Shown piece after piece: positions 8,885 to 18,508 of a DNA stretch of 64,000 nt; within the stretch, counting starts at the first letter, position 1, and each line of letters begins with the position of its first letter. Both the position numbers and the translations under genes were made by a program. The notes beneath the pieces were generated by a model. That model saw nothing but the letters and a program-made list of their open reading frames with translations, had not been told where the DNA came from and made no database searches. The stretch spans positions 682,001 to 746,000 of the forward strand of contig NZ_CP133671.1 in the NCBI RefSeq assembly GCF_031326345.1. Reading direction: 5' to 3'. This stretch comes from Aureispira sp. CCB-E (lineage in GTDB: Bacteria; Bacteroidota; Bacteroidia; Chitinophagales; Saprospiraceae).

Positions 8885-10222
8885 ATGAGGGTGAAAAATT
8901 TATTACAATCTTTAGGTCCAGGCTTGCTATTTGCAGGCGCAGCGGTTGGCGTTTCTCATTTGGTGTATTCTACTAGGGCAGGAGCTAACTATGGCTTTGG
9001 ATTGATTTGGCTAGTTTTGGTTGCCAATTTATTTAAATATCCTTTTTTTGAGTTTGGACCAAGGTATGCGACTGCTACGGGAGAGAGTTTGTTAAAAGGT
9101 TACCAGCGATTAGGAAATTGGGTTTTGGTAATTTTTGTATTAATTACTTTAGGGACAATGTTTACCGTTCAGGCTGCGGTAACTATTGTAACTGCAAGTC
9201 TAGCTGCACACTTGTTTGGAGGAGGAAGTTTAATGTTATGGGTAGGAGGCTTGTTGCTGATTTGCTCGACCTTATTACTAATAGGGCGGTATAATTTGTT
9301 GGATAACTTGATGAAAATAATTATTACAACCCTCACACTACTTACCCTAATAACCGTATTTATTGCCTTTTATAACAGGCAACATCCGATTGACTGGACG
9401 CAACAATTTCCAATAGAAGGAATAGGCTTGACGTTTGTAATTGCGTTTATGGGATGGATGCCGGCCCCAATGGATTTGTCTGTGTGGCACTCTTTATGGG
9501 CATTAGAAAAGCGAAAAAGTGCCAGCAACGGTTTTGACTTAAAAAAATCCCTTTTTGATTTTAATGTAGGTTATATAGGCACAACTGTCCTAGCATTTTT
9601 CTTTGTGGCATTAGGTGCTTTGGTGATGTATCGATCAGGAACAGAATTTTCTCCTAAGGGCGCTGTTTTTGCCAAACAACTCATTGATTTATACGTAACA
9701 ACTTTAGGAAGTGGGGTTGGACTTTTTATAGGAATAGCAGCTTTTATTACCATGTTTAGTACAACGATTACTTGTTTAGATGCTTTGCCACGATCAATGG
9801 CAAGAGCACATAGTCTCTTAGCCAATACAACCTCAACATTGAAAATAGAAAAAGCAACTGCTGCATCTTCAATAGAGGTGATCGACACAATCCTAGATAA
9901 TGAAACAGGAAGCTCAGAAGCCACTCCAACACAAAATATATTGGAGACTCCTAGGAGATATTATCTAGGTTGGCTCTTGGTGTTGGTTCTAGGGTCTTTG
10001 GTTATTTTGAATGTATTTTTGACCAATATGGCAGCTTTTTTAATGGTTGCGACTACCTTATCTTTTTTGACAGCCCCCTTTTTTGCTATTGTCAACTACC
10101 TACTAGTATTTCGTTATCTACCTAAAACAGAGCAACCTTCTATAGGCATAAAAGTATTGAGTTGGTTAGGAATTGCGTATTTATTCGTATTTTGTGCTAT
10201 CTATATTTGGAGTTTGTTGTAA
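8885..10222 (+). CDS. Nramp-family-like transporter lacking canonical metal-site motifs
   Basis: 445 residues with about 11 membrane segments and the overall Nramp/APC layout, starting GPGLLFAGAAVGVSHLVYST and giving SVWHSLWALEKR after TM6. In known Nramp proteins TM1 carries DPGN and TM6 carries M-P-H, which bind Mn/Fe. Here TM1 reads VGVSH and TM6 reads GWMPAPMD, so neither canonical site is present. The protein may carry another cation or use a different coupling. It is co-oriented with the dehydrogenase just upstream. Confidence 0.8.
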   Translation: MRVKNLLQSLGPGLLFAGAAVGVSHLVYSTRAGANYGFGLIWLVLVANLFKYPFFEFGPRYATATGESLLKGYQRLGNWVLVIFVLITLGTMFTVQAAVTIVTASLAAHLFGGGSLMLWVGGLLLICSTLLLIGRYNLLDNLMKIIITTLTLLTLITVFIAFYNRQHPIDWTQQFPIEGIGLTFVIAFMGWMPAPMDLSVWHSLWALEKRKSASNGFDLKKSLFDFNVGYIGTTVLAFFFVALGALVMYRSGTEFSPKGAVFAKQLIDLYVTTLGSGVGLFIGIAAFITMFSTTITCLDALPRSMARAHSLLANTTSTLKIEKATAASSIEVIDTILDNETGSSEATPTQNILETPRRYYLGWLLVLVLGSLVILNVFLTNMAAFLMVATTLSFLTAPFFAIVNYLLVFRYLPKTEQPSIGIKVLSWLGIAYLFVFCAIYIWSLL

Positions 10223-10258
10223 AACTTCAGAAATAACTTCATTGAAGCTGTGTTGTCC

Positions 10259-11494
10259 ATGAAACGATTTGTTTATATATTGATATTTTTGTTGGGAATA
10301 ATTGATTTGTATGGTCAGTCTCGAACAGACCTCGAAAAGAAACGCCAATCTGTTAATCAACAAATTGATAAAACAAATCGCCTGTTAAATCAAACTGCTA
10401 ACAACAAAAAAGCAACCTTTAAGAAACTAAACGCTTTAGAAGAGCAAATAGGAACACGAGAAGCCTTTATTCAAGAAGTTTCTTATCGAGTGGCATTCTT
10501 GGATACCATGATTGATCGCAAAATGACTGTTGTAGAGGAACTAGATCATGATTTGGAGGTGCTAAAAGAAAACTATAAAAAACTTATTCGCCAGTTATAT
10601 CGTTATAAAATTAGTAAGAATATAATCGCATTTTTTTTGTCTGCGAAAAGTTTTAATCAAGCTTATCAACGTTGGATTTATGTGCAGCGACTGGAGCGAT
10701 ACCGAAGTGTTCAAGCAACCTTTATAAAAAAAGTACAAGCTGATTTAGGACAACGAATCAATCAATTAGAGACTCAAAAAGCAGAGAAAAATGAGTTGTT
10801 GCAAAAAGAATTAGAACAAAAGGAACTGCTTCATCAAGAAAAAAGAAATAAGGCTTATCTAATTACCAAACTAAAAAAACAAGAAGGAAAGCTCCGTGCC
10901 GATCTAAAACGAAAGAAACGTTATAAAACACAGTTGAGTAAGAAAATCGAAAAGGCAATTCTTCAACAAATTGCTGCGGCTAAAGAAGCAGCTAGGAAGT
11001 ACAAACAAAACAAGACCTTGGCAAATGCCAAAACTTCTAAAACTCCTATTCTAAAACCAAATCATATAGAAAGTGCAGCCAGCAAAGTTTTTGCTCAACA
11101 AAAAGGCAAACTAATGTGGCCTATTTATCAAGGCAAAATTATTGGTTATTATGGACAACATCAACATCCTGTTTTTCAAGATGTTTTGATCAATAATAAT
11201 GGGGTAGACATAGAAGGGCAATACAATTCTGTGGTTCGAAATGTGCACGAGGGACAAGTGGTTAGCATCTTTACTATTCCTGGATACCAAAATGCTGTCA
11301 TGGTCAAACATGGGGATTATTATACTGCATATTCCAATGTTGCAAAAGTATACGTCAAACAAGGGCAGTACTTAAAAAAAGGAGGGCAAATTGGGACAAT
11401 TGGTCGGAATAGTAATGGCAAAGGGCATTTACTACACTTTGAAATTTGGCACAATAAATACAAAGAAAATCCAATGAAGTGGCTTAAGAAATAG
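10259..11494 (+). CDS. EnvC-like murein hydrolase activator (degenerate M23)
   Basis: 411 residues. A signal peptide (ILIFLLGIIDLYGQ) is followed by a long coiled coil (about 25-250, Lys/Glu/Gln-rich) and a C-terminal LytM/M23 beta domain (about 285-411). Active LytM enzymes bind zinc through H-x3-D and H-x-H. Here the first His is Asn (NNNGVDIEG), the mid-domain motif reads KHGDYYTAYS, and the last is LLHFEIW with Leu in place of the first His. This matches the EnvC/NlpD type, which activates amidases instead of cutting peptidoglycan. The ATG at 10259 places the signal peptide correctly; an upstream GTG at 10250 is less likely. Confidence 0.85.
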   Translation: MKRFVYILIFLLGIIDLYGQSRTDLEKKRQSVNQQIDKTNRLLNQTANNKKATFKKLNALEEQIGTREAFIQEVSYRVAFLDTMIDRKMTVVEELDHDLEVLKENYKKLIRQLYRYKISKNIIAFFLSAKSFNQAYQRWIYVQRLERYRSVQATFIKKVQADLGQRINQLETQKAEKNELLQKELEQKELLHQEKRNKAYLITKLKKQEGKLRADLKRKKRYKTQLSKKIEKAILQQIAAAKEAARKYKQNKTLANAKTSKTPILKPNHIESAASKVFAQQKGKLMWPIYQGKIIGYYGQHQHPVFQDVLINNNGVDIEGQYNSVVRNVHEGQVVSIFTIPGYQNAVMVKHGDYYTAYSNVAKVYVKQGQYLKKGGQIGTIGRNSNGKGHLLHFEIWHNKYKENPMKWLKK

Positions 11495-11615
11495 GTGTAA
11501 GTGTTGTTTTTGGGACGATAAGTATTGGTAAGAAGAATAGTAGAAATGAATAAGGTAATCCTATCTTAGGTTATGTACGAGTACTATCAATTTAATATTT
11601 CGTTGATTTTGGACA

Positions 11616-11664
11616 AAAAAAATGGGTAGAAGCGGTAGGCTCCCCATTGCCCACATTCTACCCT
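11616..11664 (-). terminator. Terminator of the SGNH hydrolase gene
   Basis: Inverted repeat GGGTAGAA (11625-11632) / TTCTACCC (11657-11664). Read on the minus strand it is followed by a run of T (11617-11623). It sits just past the stop at 11675. Confidence 0.75.
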
Positions 11665-11674
11665 AAATGAACCC

Positions 11675-12949
11675 CTATTGTAATACAAGTTTTTTCGATA
11701 TCCATTGACTAGAGTTTAATTTGAGTTGTATGTAATAAACCCCTCTAGTGTATGTATCCAAATTTATAACATTTTTTTGATTATTCAAATTTTTTCGAGA
11801 AAAAACTTCTAATCCAAGTGAATTTATTATATTAATTTCTTTAATAGATTCCTTGCAACTTATTGTTATATAGCCACTTGAGGGGTTGGGGTATATGTGC
11901 ACATTTTTTTCAATTTTTTTAAATTGCTTTAAATTCGTAGGGATGCTAATGACAATGTTTTGTGTCGTAGTATCAGAATTACCACAACTATCGCTAGCAA
12001 TTAAGGTAACAGAATAGGTGCCTGTTGTATCGAAAATATGTAGGGGATTGGTCAAGGTTGAGATAGGAGTTCCATCACCAAAATCCCAAAAGAAGTTGTT
12101 TGAATAACTACTGTTATTAGTAAAACTTGCAGAATCTAAGTTTACATTAGTGTTGAAGTTTGCCTGAACATCATAAGTTCCTATGGACCAATTAGCCAAA
12201 CTGTCAAGGACAACCATCGCTGCAATTCGCTGCAAAGCTTGTGCGTCAGAGGCCGATAAATTGCCATAGAAATTTAATCCGATAGGACTTTTTCTAAATA
12301 ATGTAGTGTAAAAAGTACAGGCTGCTAAGTAAGAACCAGCATAAGAGGGATGGCTTTGGTCTGGATTGTAGAGTTCCATTGTAGGAAAACTATCTCGAAC
12401 TACTTTCCATGCTGCTCCAACAGGAGAGCAAATTCCTTGATTTTGGTTCGTCATTAATAAATAACTACTCCTTAATCTACTTTGCATGCCATCATAGGTA
12501 CATACAGGCGGATAAAATTGGCAATTGTTCTGATCTCCATTCTTACGCCCCCAAGTCATATAAAAGACGGTTTCTGCACAAGGGTTATGAGCAACAATAC
12601 TATCGTTTAATTGCGCAGCATAAGGTAATACATCTGTTGCTACTTGAGCTGGTGAGAAGGAAGGTTTTTGGCTTTGTTCTTGAATAATCACATAGTCCCA
12701 ATTCCCCTGTCGAATGCCATTCATTGTGTTGTTATTGGTAACATGTTGTACTAGTTGTGCTCCTCCAGGAGTGTTAGAGGCGTGTATCAATGTATCTCCA
12801 TTTGCATTGGCTAGGCGATTAATAATTTCAGGCATTGTATTAAAGTAAGTATAACTATTGCCTATAAAGAATGCTCGTTTGGTGACTTGTCCGTAAATTC
12901 CAATACTCCAACCTGATAAAAATAATAAAAGGGTAAAAAATCGATTCAT
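11675..12949 (-). CDS. Exported SGNH/GDSL-like hydrolase with PKD and T9SS sorting domain
   Basis: 424 residues from the Met at 12949, where a clear signal peptide begins (FFTLLLFLSGWSIGIYGQ); the frame is open to 13096 but the added residues are not signal-like. The SGNH-type block 1 reads FFIGNSYT, and a DQSHPS segment about 200 residues later fits the Asp-His pair of that esterase fold. A PKD domain follows (WDFGDGTP). The C-terminus (HIYPNPSSGY ... GVYYIQL ... KLVL) is a type A T9SS sorting domain, so the protein is exported and probably surface-anchored. Substrate unknown, possibly an acetylated glycan or ester. Confidence 0.85.
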   Translation of the reverse strand: MNRFFTLLLFLSGWSIGIYGQVTKRAFFIGNSYTYFNTMPEIINRLANANGDTLIHASNTPGGAQLVQHVTNNNTMNGIRQGNWDYVIIQEQSQKPSFSPAQVATDVLPYAAQLNDSIVAHNPCAETVFYMTWGRKNGDQNNCQFYPPVCTYDGMQSRLRSSYLLMTNQNQGICSPVGAAWKVVRDSFPTMELYNPDQSHPSYAGSYLAACTFYTTLFRKSPIGLNFYGNLSASDAQALQRIAAMVVLDSLANWSIGTYDVQANFNTNVNLDSASFTNNSSYSNNFFWDFGDGTPISTLTNPLHIFDTTGTYSVTLIASDSCGNSDTTTQNIVISIPTNLKQFKKIEKNVHIYPNPSSGYITISCKESIKEINIINSLGLEVFSRKNLNNQKNVINLDTYTRGVYYIQLKLNSSQWISKKLVLQ

Positions 12950-13123
12950 AAATGTGCTTTTTTGTTTTAAAGTCAATACTTGATGGTAAACTATTTCACT
13001 ATAATACGCTATTATAAACCGACTTTCAATACAAATTTTAATGCTTTTGGATGATTGTAATTTGGGGTAAGGGTAGATTAATTCTTTTTTTTTCAAAAAA
13101 AATAAAAAGCTTGTTCTTGGAAT

Positions 13124-13154
13124 TTTGAGGATGAAAAAAATGTTCTTATCTTTA
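13124..13154 (+). promoter_or_regulatory. Promoter of tRNA-Val
   Basis: TTTG at 13124-13127 and TATCTTTA at 13147-13154, 19 bases apart, fit the Bacteroidota -33 TTTG / -7 TAnnTTTG promoter with one mismatch. The predicted start lies a few bases before the tRNA. Confidence 0.65.
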
Positions 13155-13167
13155 GGAACTCAAAATA

Positions 13168-13242
13168 CCGAGCGTAGCTCAGTTGGTTTAGAGCACTACC
13201 TTGACAGGGTAGGGGTCACTGGTTCGAATCCAGTCGTTTGGA
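13168..13242 (+). tRNA. tRNA-Val (GAC)
   Basis: 75 nt. Acceptor CCGAGCG pairs with CGTTTGG using G-U pairs, and the discriminator is A at 13242. The anticodon stem CTACC/GGTAG encloses TTGACAG (anticodon GAC). The T arm is CTGG-TTCGAAT-CCAG. Its 3' end is the integration target: the last 17 bases and 9 further bases recur at 39845. Confidence 0.93.
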
Positions 13243-13251
13243 CAGCTTTCT
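13226..13251. repeat. attL core (26-bp direct repeat)
   Basis: Identical to 39845-39870. It begins in the T loop of tRNA-Val and extends nine bases past the discriminator. The flanking bases differ (C versus A before, A versus T after), which fixes the repeat limits. Integration reconstitutes an intact tRNA. Confidence 0.92.
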
Positions 13252-13253
13252 AT

Positions 13254-13300
13254 TAGGCGTAATTAATTGTTTTTCAATTAGTTGCGCCTATTGCTTTTTT
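13254..13300 (+). terminator. Element-encoded terminator downstream of tRNA-Val
   Basis: The stem TAGGCG...CGCCTA (13254-13259 / 13285-13290) extends inward through the partly paired TAATTAATTG / CAATTAGTTG arms and is followed by six T. It lies inside the element immediately after attL, so it replaces the tRNA's own terminator, which integration displaced to 39871. Confidence 0.75.
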
Positions 13301-13617
13301 AGCTAAGAATATATTTTTTGTATTTTTTTTGTTTTTATGAGTATTTGTTGCAATAGTGACAATAAAAAAACGATAAAAATTATTTTTTTAGAAGTTTTCA
13401 TTAAAAAACAAAAAAAGGTGTGATGCCGTGACTGTTTAGCTGTACTTTGTTGGCAGTCAAGTTTTTAAACGGTCACATCAATCGCTTAAAATTGACACAC
13501 TTCTTATACTTTGCCGTGACATTTCCCCCCGTTGCCCCCCTTTTTAATAATTAAAGGTTGGGTTTTGTGGTTTTTTTGTGACGTTATAAAATGATTTTAT
13601 AAAACAAAGATGAGAAT
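13301..13617. other. Left-end non-coding region with candidate integrase arm sites
   Basis: No ORF. It contains a 9-bp direct repeat TGCCGTGAC at 13424-13432 and 13512-13520, an inverted related copy (GGTCAC) near 13471 and GTGAC near 13578. Short repeats beside attL and before an integrase are typical arm-type binding sites. C-tracts lie at about 13525-13541. The integrase promoter must also lie here. Confidence 0.45.
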
Positions 13618-14523
13618 ATGAAGTTAATCCAAGCCATTGAGTTTGCCTTTGAATTAAAGGCAAGAGAATCTCGAAGAAACTCTATTGTAACTTACAGTAG
13701 TTTTGTAAGTATTTTTACAAATTATCTGAAAGAGACAAAAAAAGCCAACTATAAGTTGGAAGATTTTACGAAGAAGGAAGCCATCCAGTATTTAGATTAT
13801 GTACTTGTCAAACGTAATGTTTCAGCCCTAACAAGAAACAATTATTTAAAAGCTATGAAGGTGCTTTTTTATGTTTTGATAGATCGTGATTATATAAAAA
13901 CAAATCCTTTTTCGGGAATCAAAAAATTAAAGATAGAGCGAAAAAGGCGAACCGTATTCAGTCGTTCAGAATGTGGTATTATTTGCAATTACTTAAAGGG
14001 GAGGGATAATGGTTTGTTATTAGCAATTTCTTTGTGCTACTACTGCGCTTTGCGACCGTCTGAAATTAGAAGGCTAAAAGTGCAAGATATTGACCTGACA
14101 AACGGTTTTATTACGCTTGATGGTACCGAAACGAAAAATAAAAATCTAGCTCGTATTACGATGCCCAACCACTTGGTTGAATTTTGTAAAGAAATAGGTA
14201 TTAAAAAATATCCTGCTAACTTTCATATTATGGGCTATCAATTGCGCCCTGCTTTAGAGCCTTGTGGATTCAATACTATAAGAAGAACTCATTTGAAGGT
14301 GTTAAGAGAGTTGGAGGAGTACAGACTATTGACCGATATAGAGAATAAATCCTTTTATAGTTGGAAGGACACCGCCGCCCGTGATATGATAGAAGAGGGG
14401 GTAAATGCAGCGGCTCTGATGAAACATTTTAGGCATGCTAGTTTGGAGACTACACAAAAGTATTTGGAAAGTTTTGGAGTTAAAAATGATAGGATTAGAG
14501 AATTGAGGAGTAAGATTTTTTGA
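13618..14523 (+). CDS. Tyrosine recombinase / integrase
   Basis: 301 residues. An N-terminal SAM-like DNA-binding domain (about 1-100) precedes the catalytic domain. Catalytic residues visible are R146 (ALRPSEIRRL), H273 (FRHASLETTQ) and the nucleophile Y282 (KYLES). Box II reads SWKDTAAR, so Lys replaces the usual second Arg, with Asp after it. A Lys at this position is common in Bacteroidota mobile-element integrases. The gene reads away from tRNA-Val and directly follows attL. It should catalyse integration and excision at the 26-bp core. No excisionase is recognised. Confidence 0.92.
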   Translation: MKLIQAIEFAFELKARESRRNSIVTYSSFVSIFTNYLKETKKANYKLEDFTKKEAIQYLDYVLVKRNVSALTRNNYLKAMKVLFYVLIDRDYIKTNPFSGIKKLKIERKRRTVFSRSECGIICNYLKGRDNGLLLAISLCYYCALRPSEIRRLKVQDIDLTNGFITLDGTETKNKNLARITMPNHLVEFCKEIGIKKYPANFHIMGYQLRPALEPCGFNTIRRTHLKVLRELEEYRLLTDIENKSFYSWKDTAARDMIEEGVNAAALMKHFRHASLETTQKYLESFGVKNDRIRELRSKIF

Positions 14524-14675
14524 TCTATAATGAATTTAGAAGACTATTATTTTTAAATCTCAATCAATAATTATTAAGTTTACTGAAAGAATAAAACAAA
14601 AAGTTTTTATAGTGAAGCTTTTTGTTTTATTTGTCGTATGTATTTTAATATTTAGAAGGCATTTAATTATAAATA

Positions 14676-17600
14676 GTGGTACACTTACATAAAATATTTA
14701 CCAAACTTAATCTTTCTGAAGGAAATGGTCTTTTTTTGAGTAATACTCAGAGAGAGAGTTTATTTTCAAATAGGATAGAGAGGCTTTTAGTGAATGTTAT
14801 CAAGCCTGATGCTTTTTTTTGTGTTGATAATAAACCTTTTATTCTTTTTTTTGAGAATCTCAAAAACAAAAAAGAAAAACTTAAACAGATTTGGAATTAT
14901 AATGAATCTCCAATAATTATAATATCAGAAAATGATTCTGTAGAAATTTATAATGGATTTGAGTTTATTGTTCAAAATGAATCTTTAAAATTTTTAGGTG
15001 GTGGAGATAAACTTGATGATTTTAATTATTTTGAATTAGTTACAGGTGACACATGGGAAAAGTATGAAAAAAATTTCAATACAACAAATAGGGTAGATTA
15101 TCATTTATTAAGTAATATTAAAGCTACAAGAGAAAAACTTATTTTACAATCTCTTTCTTCTGAGTTAGCAAATTCTATTTTAGGTAAAATAATTTTTGTT
15201 CGTTATCTGATTGATAGAAAAGTAAAGTTAGACTTTGAACAACAGGGTGAATCCCGATTTTGGACTAATGATGAATTTTGTGAACTATTGTTAGATAAAA
15301 ACAGAGTAATTAGTTTTTTTGAGTACTTAAAAGTGAAGTTTAATGGCGACCTATTTCCCCTTACAGATAATGATATTAACTCAATTCCTATTTCTTGTTT
15401 TAACACGTTGGTTCAGTTATTGCTAGGTAATGAGGTTTCATCAGGACAGATTTCGCTCTTTGATTTATATGACTTTTCTATAATTCCTGTAGAATTTATT
15501 AGTAATATATATGAACTATTCATAGGACAAAATGAACAGGAAAAAGAAGGAGCTTATTACACACCTCTATTTTTAGTAGATTATGTGTTAGCTGAGACAG
15601 TTGAACAAAAATTAAGATACAAAAAAAGTAGTGATTGTAAAGTACTTGATCCTTCTTGTGGTTCAGGTATCTTTTTAGTAGAAACTTTACGAAAAATTAT
15701 TGAAAAATATCAAAAGAATAATCCAAAATATTTAGATGATCCTGAAAATTATAAAAGAGAATTAAATCAACTTGTTTTTGATAATATATTTGGAATAGAT
15801 AAAGATAAAAGTGCAATAAATGTTGCTATATTTTCAATTTATTTAACACTGTTAGATTATCAAAATCCATCTGATATAGAGAGTTTTAGGTTTCCAGTTT
15901 TAAAAGGAGTTAATTTTTTTGTAAACGATTTTTTTGATACTAAAGCAATTTTTAATAATATAATTAATGTTCACTCTTTTGATTTTATTTTAGGAAATCC
16001 TCCATGGAAAAGAGGAAAAGGAGAGAAAAAATATCCTTTGTTTGATCAATACATTGATAGGAGGAAAAAAGAAGAGGAAACAGCTGATTCATCTATAGAA
16101 ATAAAAATTAGTAATAAGGAGATTGCCCAAGCTTTCGTTCTAAGAACTAGTGATTTTTCTTCAAAAAATACAAAAGTTGGTTTTATAGTTACAAGTAAAA
16201 TACTCTATAATCTAAATGCTAAAGGATTTAGAGAGTATTTTCTAGACAAATTTCTAATCTATAAAGTTTTTGAATTATCCCCAGTTAGGAAGGAAATTTT
16301 TAATAATTCGAATGATAAAGCTGTAGCTCCAGCGTCTATACTATTTTATAAATATTCTCCTGATGAATTAACAGATGAAAATGTAATAGAGCATATAACT
16401 TTAAAACCTAGTCGTTTCTTTTCTTTATTTAAAATTTTTACAATCCAAAGAGCAGACTATAAGAGAGTAGTCCAAAAACGATTGAAGGATTATGACTATT
16501 TATGGAAAGTATTGGTGTATGGAAATTATCTAGATTTTAATCTAATTAGAAGATTAAAGGAAAAGTATGAGTCTATATTAGACATAATTAATGATGTAGA
16601 AAAGTTTTATTTTGGTCAAGGAATTCAGGTTGGAGGAGGAGATAAAAGAGATGCATCAGTGCATGTAGGGAAAAAATATATAAACTCAAGGAAAGACATA
16701 GAACCTTTTTGGATTAACTCTAGTACAAATGAAAAATGGGATGAACCAATTGTTCATAGACCTAAGGTTGAAAAGTTATTTAGAGGTCCAATGATTTTAA
16801 TCACCAAAGGATTTAAAAAAACATTTCGTTGTGTTTCTGGATACATTGATGATGATGTCGTTTTTAGAGATGCTTTAACTTCTATTAATGCATTTGATGT
16901 AGCAGATTCAGATATATTAAAACTTATTTCAGGAATTTTAAATTCATCTTTATTTTCTTACATAAATTTGCAAACTTTTAGTTCATCAGGGATCGAAAGG
17001 GAGCAAGCTCATAATACAGAGAAATTTAGTATTCCATTTGTATTTGACAAGTCAATTCTCAGTATTTATAATGAAATAGTTAATCTAAAAAAAGAATTAA
17101 AGTCATTTACAGGTATAATTTCAGGTAGTAATAATAGTATAATTGATTTAAAAATTAAGGAATTAGATGCTGCTGTACTTTCTGCGTTTTCGTTTTCTGA
17201 TCAAGATCAAGATCTTCTTAAATATTCTACAGATGTTATGATACCAATTATTATGAAGCATAAAGGACATGAGAGAAAATTTGCTTCATTAAATTTGGAT
17301 AGTCATATATTAATGGATTACATTAGTATGTTTTTAGATTCCTTTAATTCAGTATATAAAAAACAAAATCTAAAACTAATAGTAGATGTAAAGCATTCAA
17401 GTCAGATAATTGGTTTATTTTTTAAAGTTGTTTCTCAAAAACAAAATATAAATTCAATTGAAACAAGTGGTATGTCTGATAATGCTATTTTGAGTATGTT
17501 GTTGTCACTAGGTATTCATAAGGTAACGGATAGGCTTTTCATTCAAAAAGATATTAGAGGTTTTGAAGAAGATGGATTTTATATAATAAAACCTAATGAA

Positions 17601-17681
17601 TATAAACTTTGGCATAAAGGAATTGCACATCTTGATTTAAATGAATTTAAAAACGCTATTTTAATGGCAGGAAAAAAATAG
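14676..17681 (+). CDS. Eco57I-type N6-adenine DNA methyltransferase of an R-M system
   Basis: 1001 residues from a GTG at 14676. Methyltransferase motifs are GAYYTP (about 292), motif I LDPSCGSGIFL (about 325) and motif IV NPPW (about 441), in the order of gamma-class N6-adenine enzymes of the Eco57I/type IIG group. The C-terminal half, with conserved-looking HKGI near the end, resembles the target-recognition part. The N-terminal 100 residues (ILFFENLKNKKEKL) look like a decayed PD-(D/E)XK fold without clear catalytic residues. The following gene, eight bases on, supplies a nuclease motif. The pair is probably a defence or addiction cargo. AT content and position differ from the virus-like genes, suggesting separate acquisition. 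Confidence 0.88.
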   Translation: MVHLHKIFTKLNLSEGNGLFLSNTQRESLFSNRIERLLVNVIKPDAFFCVDNKPFILFFENLKNKKEKLKQIWNYNESPIIIISENDSVEIYNGFEFIVQNESLKFLGGGDKLDDFNYFELVTGDTWEKYEKNFNTTNRVDYHLLSNIKATREKLILQSLSSELANSILGKIIFVRYLIDRKVKLDFEQQGESRFWTNDEFCELLLDKNRVISFFEYLKVKFNGDLFPLTDNDINSIPISCFNTLVQLLLGNEVSSGQISLFDLYDFSIIPVEFISNIYELFIGQNEQEKEGAYYTPLFLVDYVLAETVEQKLRYKKSSDCKVLDPSCGSGIFLVETLRKIIEKYQKNNPKYLDDPENYKRELNQLVFDNIFGIDKDKSAINVAIFSIYLTLLDYQNPSDIESFRFPVLKGVNFFVNDFFDTKAIFNNIINVHSFDFILGNPPWKRGKGEKKYPLFDQYIDRRKKEEETADSSIEIKISNKEIAQAFVLRTSDFSSKNTKVGFIVTSKILYNLNAKGFREYFLDKFLIYKVFELSPVRKEIFNNSNDKAVAPASILFYKYSPDELTDENVIEHITLKPSRFFSLFKIFTIQRADYKRVVQKRLKDYDYLWKVLVYGNYLDFNLIRRLKEKYESILDIINDVEKFYFGQGIQVGGGDKRDASVHVGKKYINSRKDIEPFWINSSTNEKWDEPIVHRPKVEKLFRGPMILITKGFKKTFRCVSGYIDDDVVFRDALTSINAFDVADSDILKLISGILNSSLFSYINLQTFSSSGIEREQAHNTEKFSIPFVFDKSILSIYNEIVNLKKELKSFTGIISGSNNSIIDLKIKELDAAVLSAFSFSDQDQDLLKYSTDVMIPIIMKHKGHERKFASLNLDSHILMDYISMFLDSFNSVYKKQNLKLIVDVKHSSQIIGLFFKVVSQKQNINSIETSGMSDNAILSMLLSLGIHKVTDRLFIQKDIRGFEEDGFYIIKPNEYKLWHKGIAHLDLNEFKNAILMAGKK

Positions 17682-17689
17682 TACATTCA

Positions 17690-18355
17690 ATGTTTGACGA
17701 TTTAAATGCAACATTTTTTAAGTTTGCTCTCCCATTTTATAGTGTTAATTTTGAGACTTTATTGTCTAAAATTATCAATTGTTATCAAATGATGATTGAA
17801 GACGATGTAAGCTTAAGAAATGATGAAAATAGTATTAGAGATGTTTTATTGTTAAGTTATTTAAAAGATAACATGATAAGACGAAAATTAAGTATTATGC
17901 ACTGGCAGTTCGAACGAGAAGTGCAGGAAAAACATTCTGTTGGTCGAACGGATATAAAAGTAACAAGCGTAAATAATCTATTGAATCAAGAAGCATATTA
18001 CACTTTTGAATGCAAACGTCTTGATGATAAAAACTTATCTAAGACGTATGGTTTAAATGGTAAATATATAAAGGACGGGATTAAGAGATTTACGGATAAG
18101 TATTATTTATCACATTACAGAGTTAATGCGATGATTGGTTTTGTTGTGAAAAAAATAAATATAAACACTAATATACTTGAAATAAATAAATTGTTAAAAG
18201 GTTCTTTTTCTCAAATCAAAACAGAAACAAACTTAGTTCAAAGTGATATTGTGAAAGGGTTTGAGCACTTGTATGAATCTAATCATTTAGATATAGACAA
18301 TGATAGATTAAAGATTTATCATCTAATGTTTGACTTTAGTGATAATATGAGTTAA
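17690..18355 (+). CDS. PD-(D/E)XK-type nuclease partner of the methyltransferase
   Basis: 221 residues, unrecognised as a named family. It contains D88 in VGRTDIKV, followed 19 residues later by E107-C-K109 in YTFECKRL, the D-x(n)-E-x-K signature of PD-(D/E)XK endonucleases. It starts eight bases after the methyltransferase, so the two are translated together. I infer that it is the restriction subunit, because the large partner lacks a clear nuclease site. An alternative is a regulatory or accessory subunit. Confidence 0.65.
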   Translation: MFDDLNATFFKFALPFYSVNFETLLSKIINCYQMMIEDDVSLRNDENSIRDVLLLSYLKDNMIRRKLSIMHWQFEREVQEKHSVGRTDIKVTSVNNLLNQEAYYTFECKRLDDKNLSKTYGLNGKYIKDGIKRFTDKYYLSHYRVNAMIGFVVKKININTNILEINKLLKGSFSQIKTETNLVQSDIVKGFEHLYESNHLDIDNDRLKIYHLMFDFSDNMS

Positions 18356-18508
18356 TGTTCTTCTAAGTCTGAAACAAAATGTTTTTAATTGTCGAAAATT
18401 ATTCAATTTAAAACAATTTGTTTATTTTGTGATTTCATAGAATACGTTCGGTTTTATTTGATATGTACTTAGCGGTATACATTTATTATTCTAAGACCAT
18501 GTTATTAA

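Noticed and set aside
12950-13096. Longer N-terminus for the SGNH hydrolase (start at 13096)
   Set aside because: The added residues are not signal-like, whereas the Met at 12949 begins a normal signal peptide.
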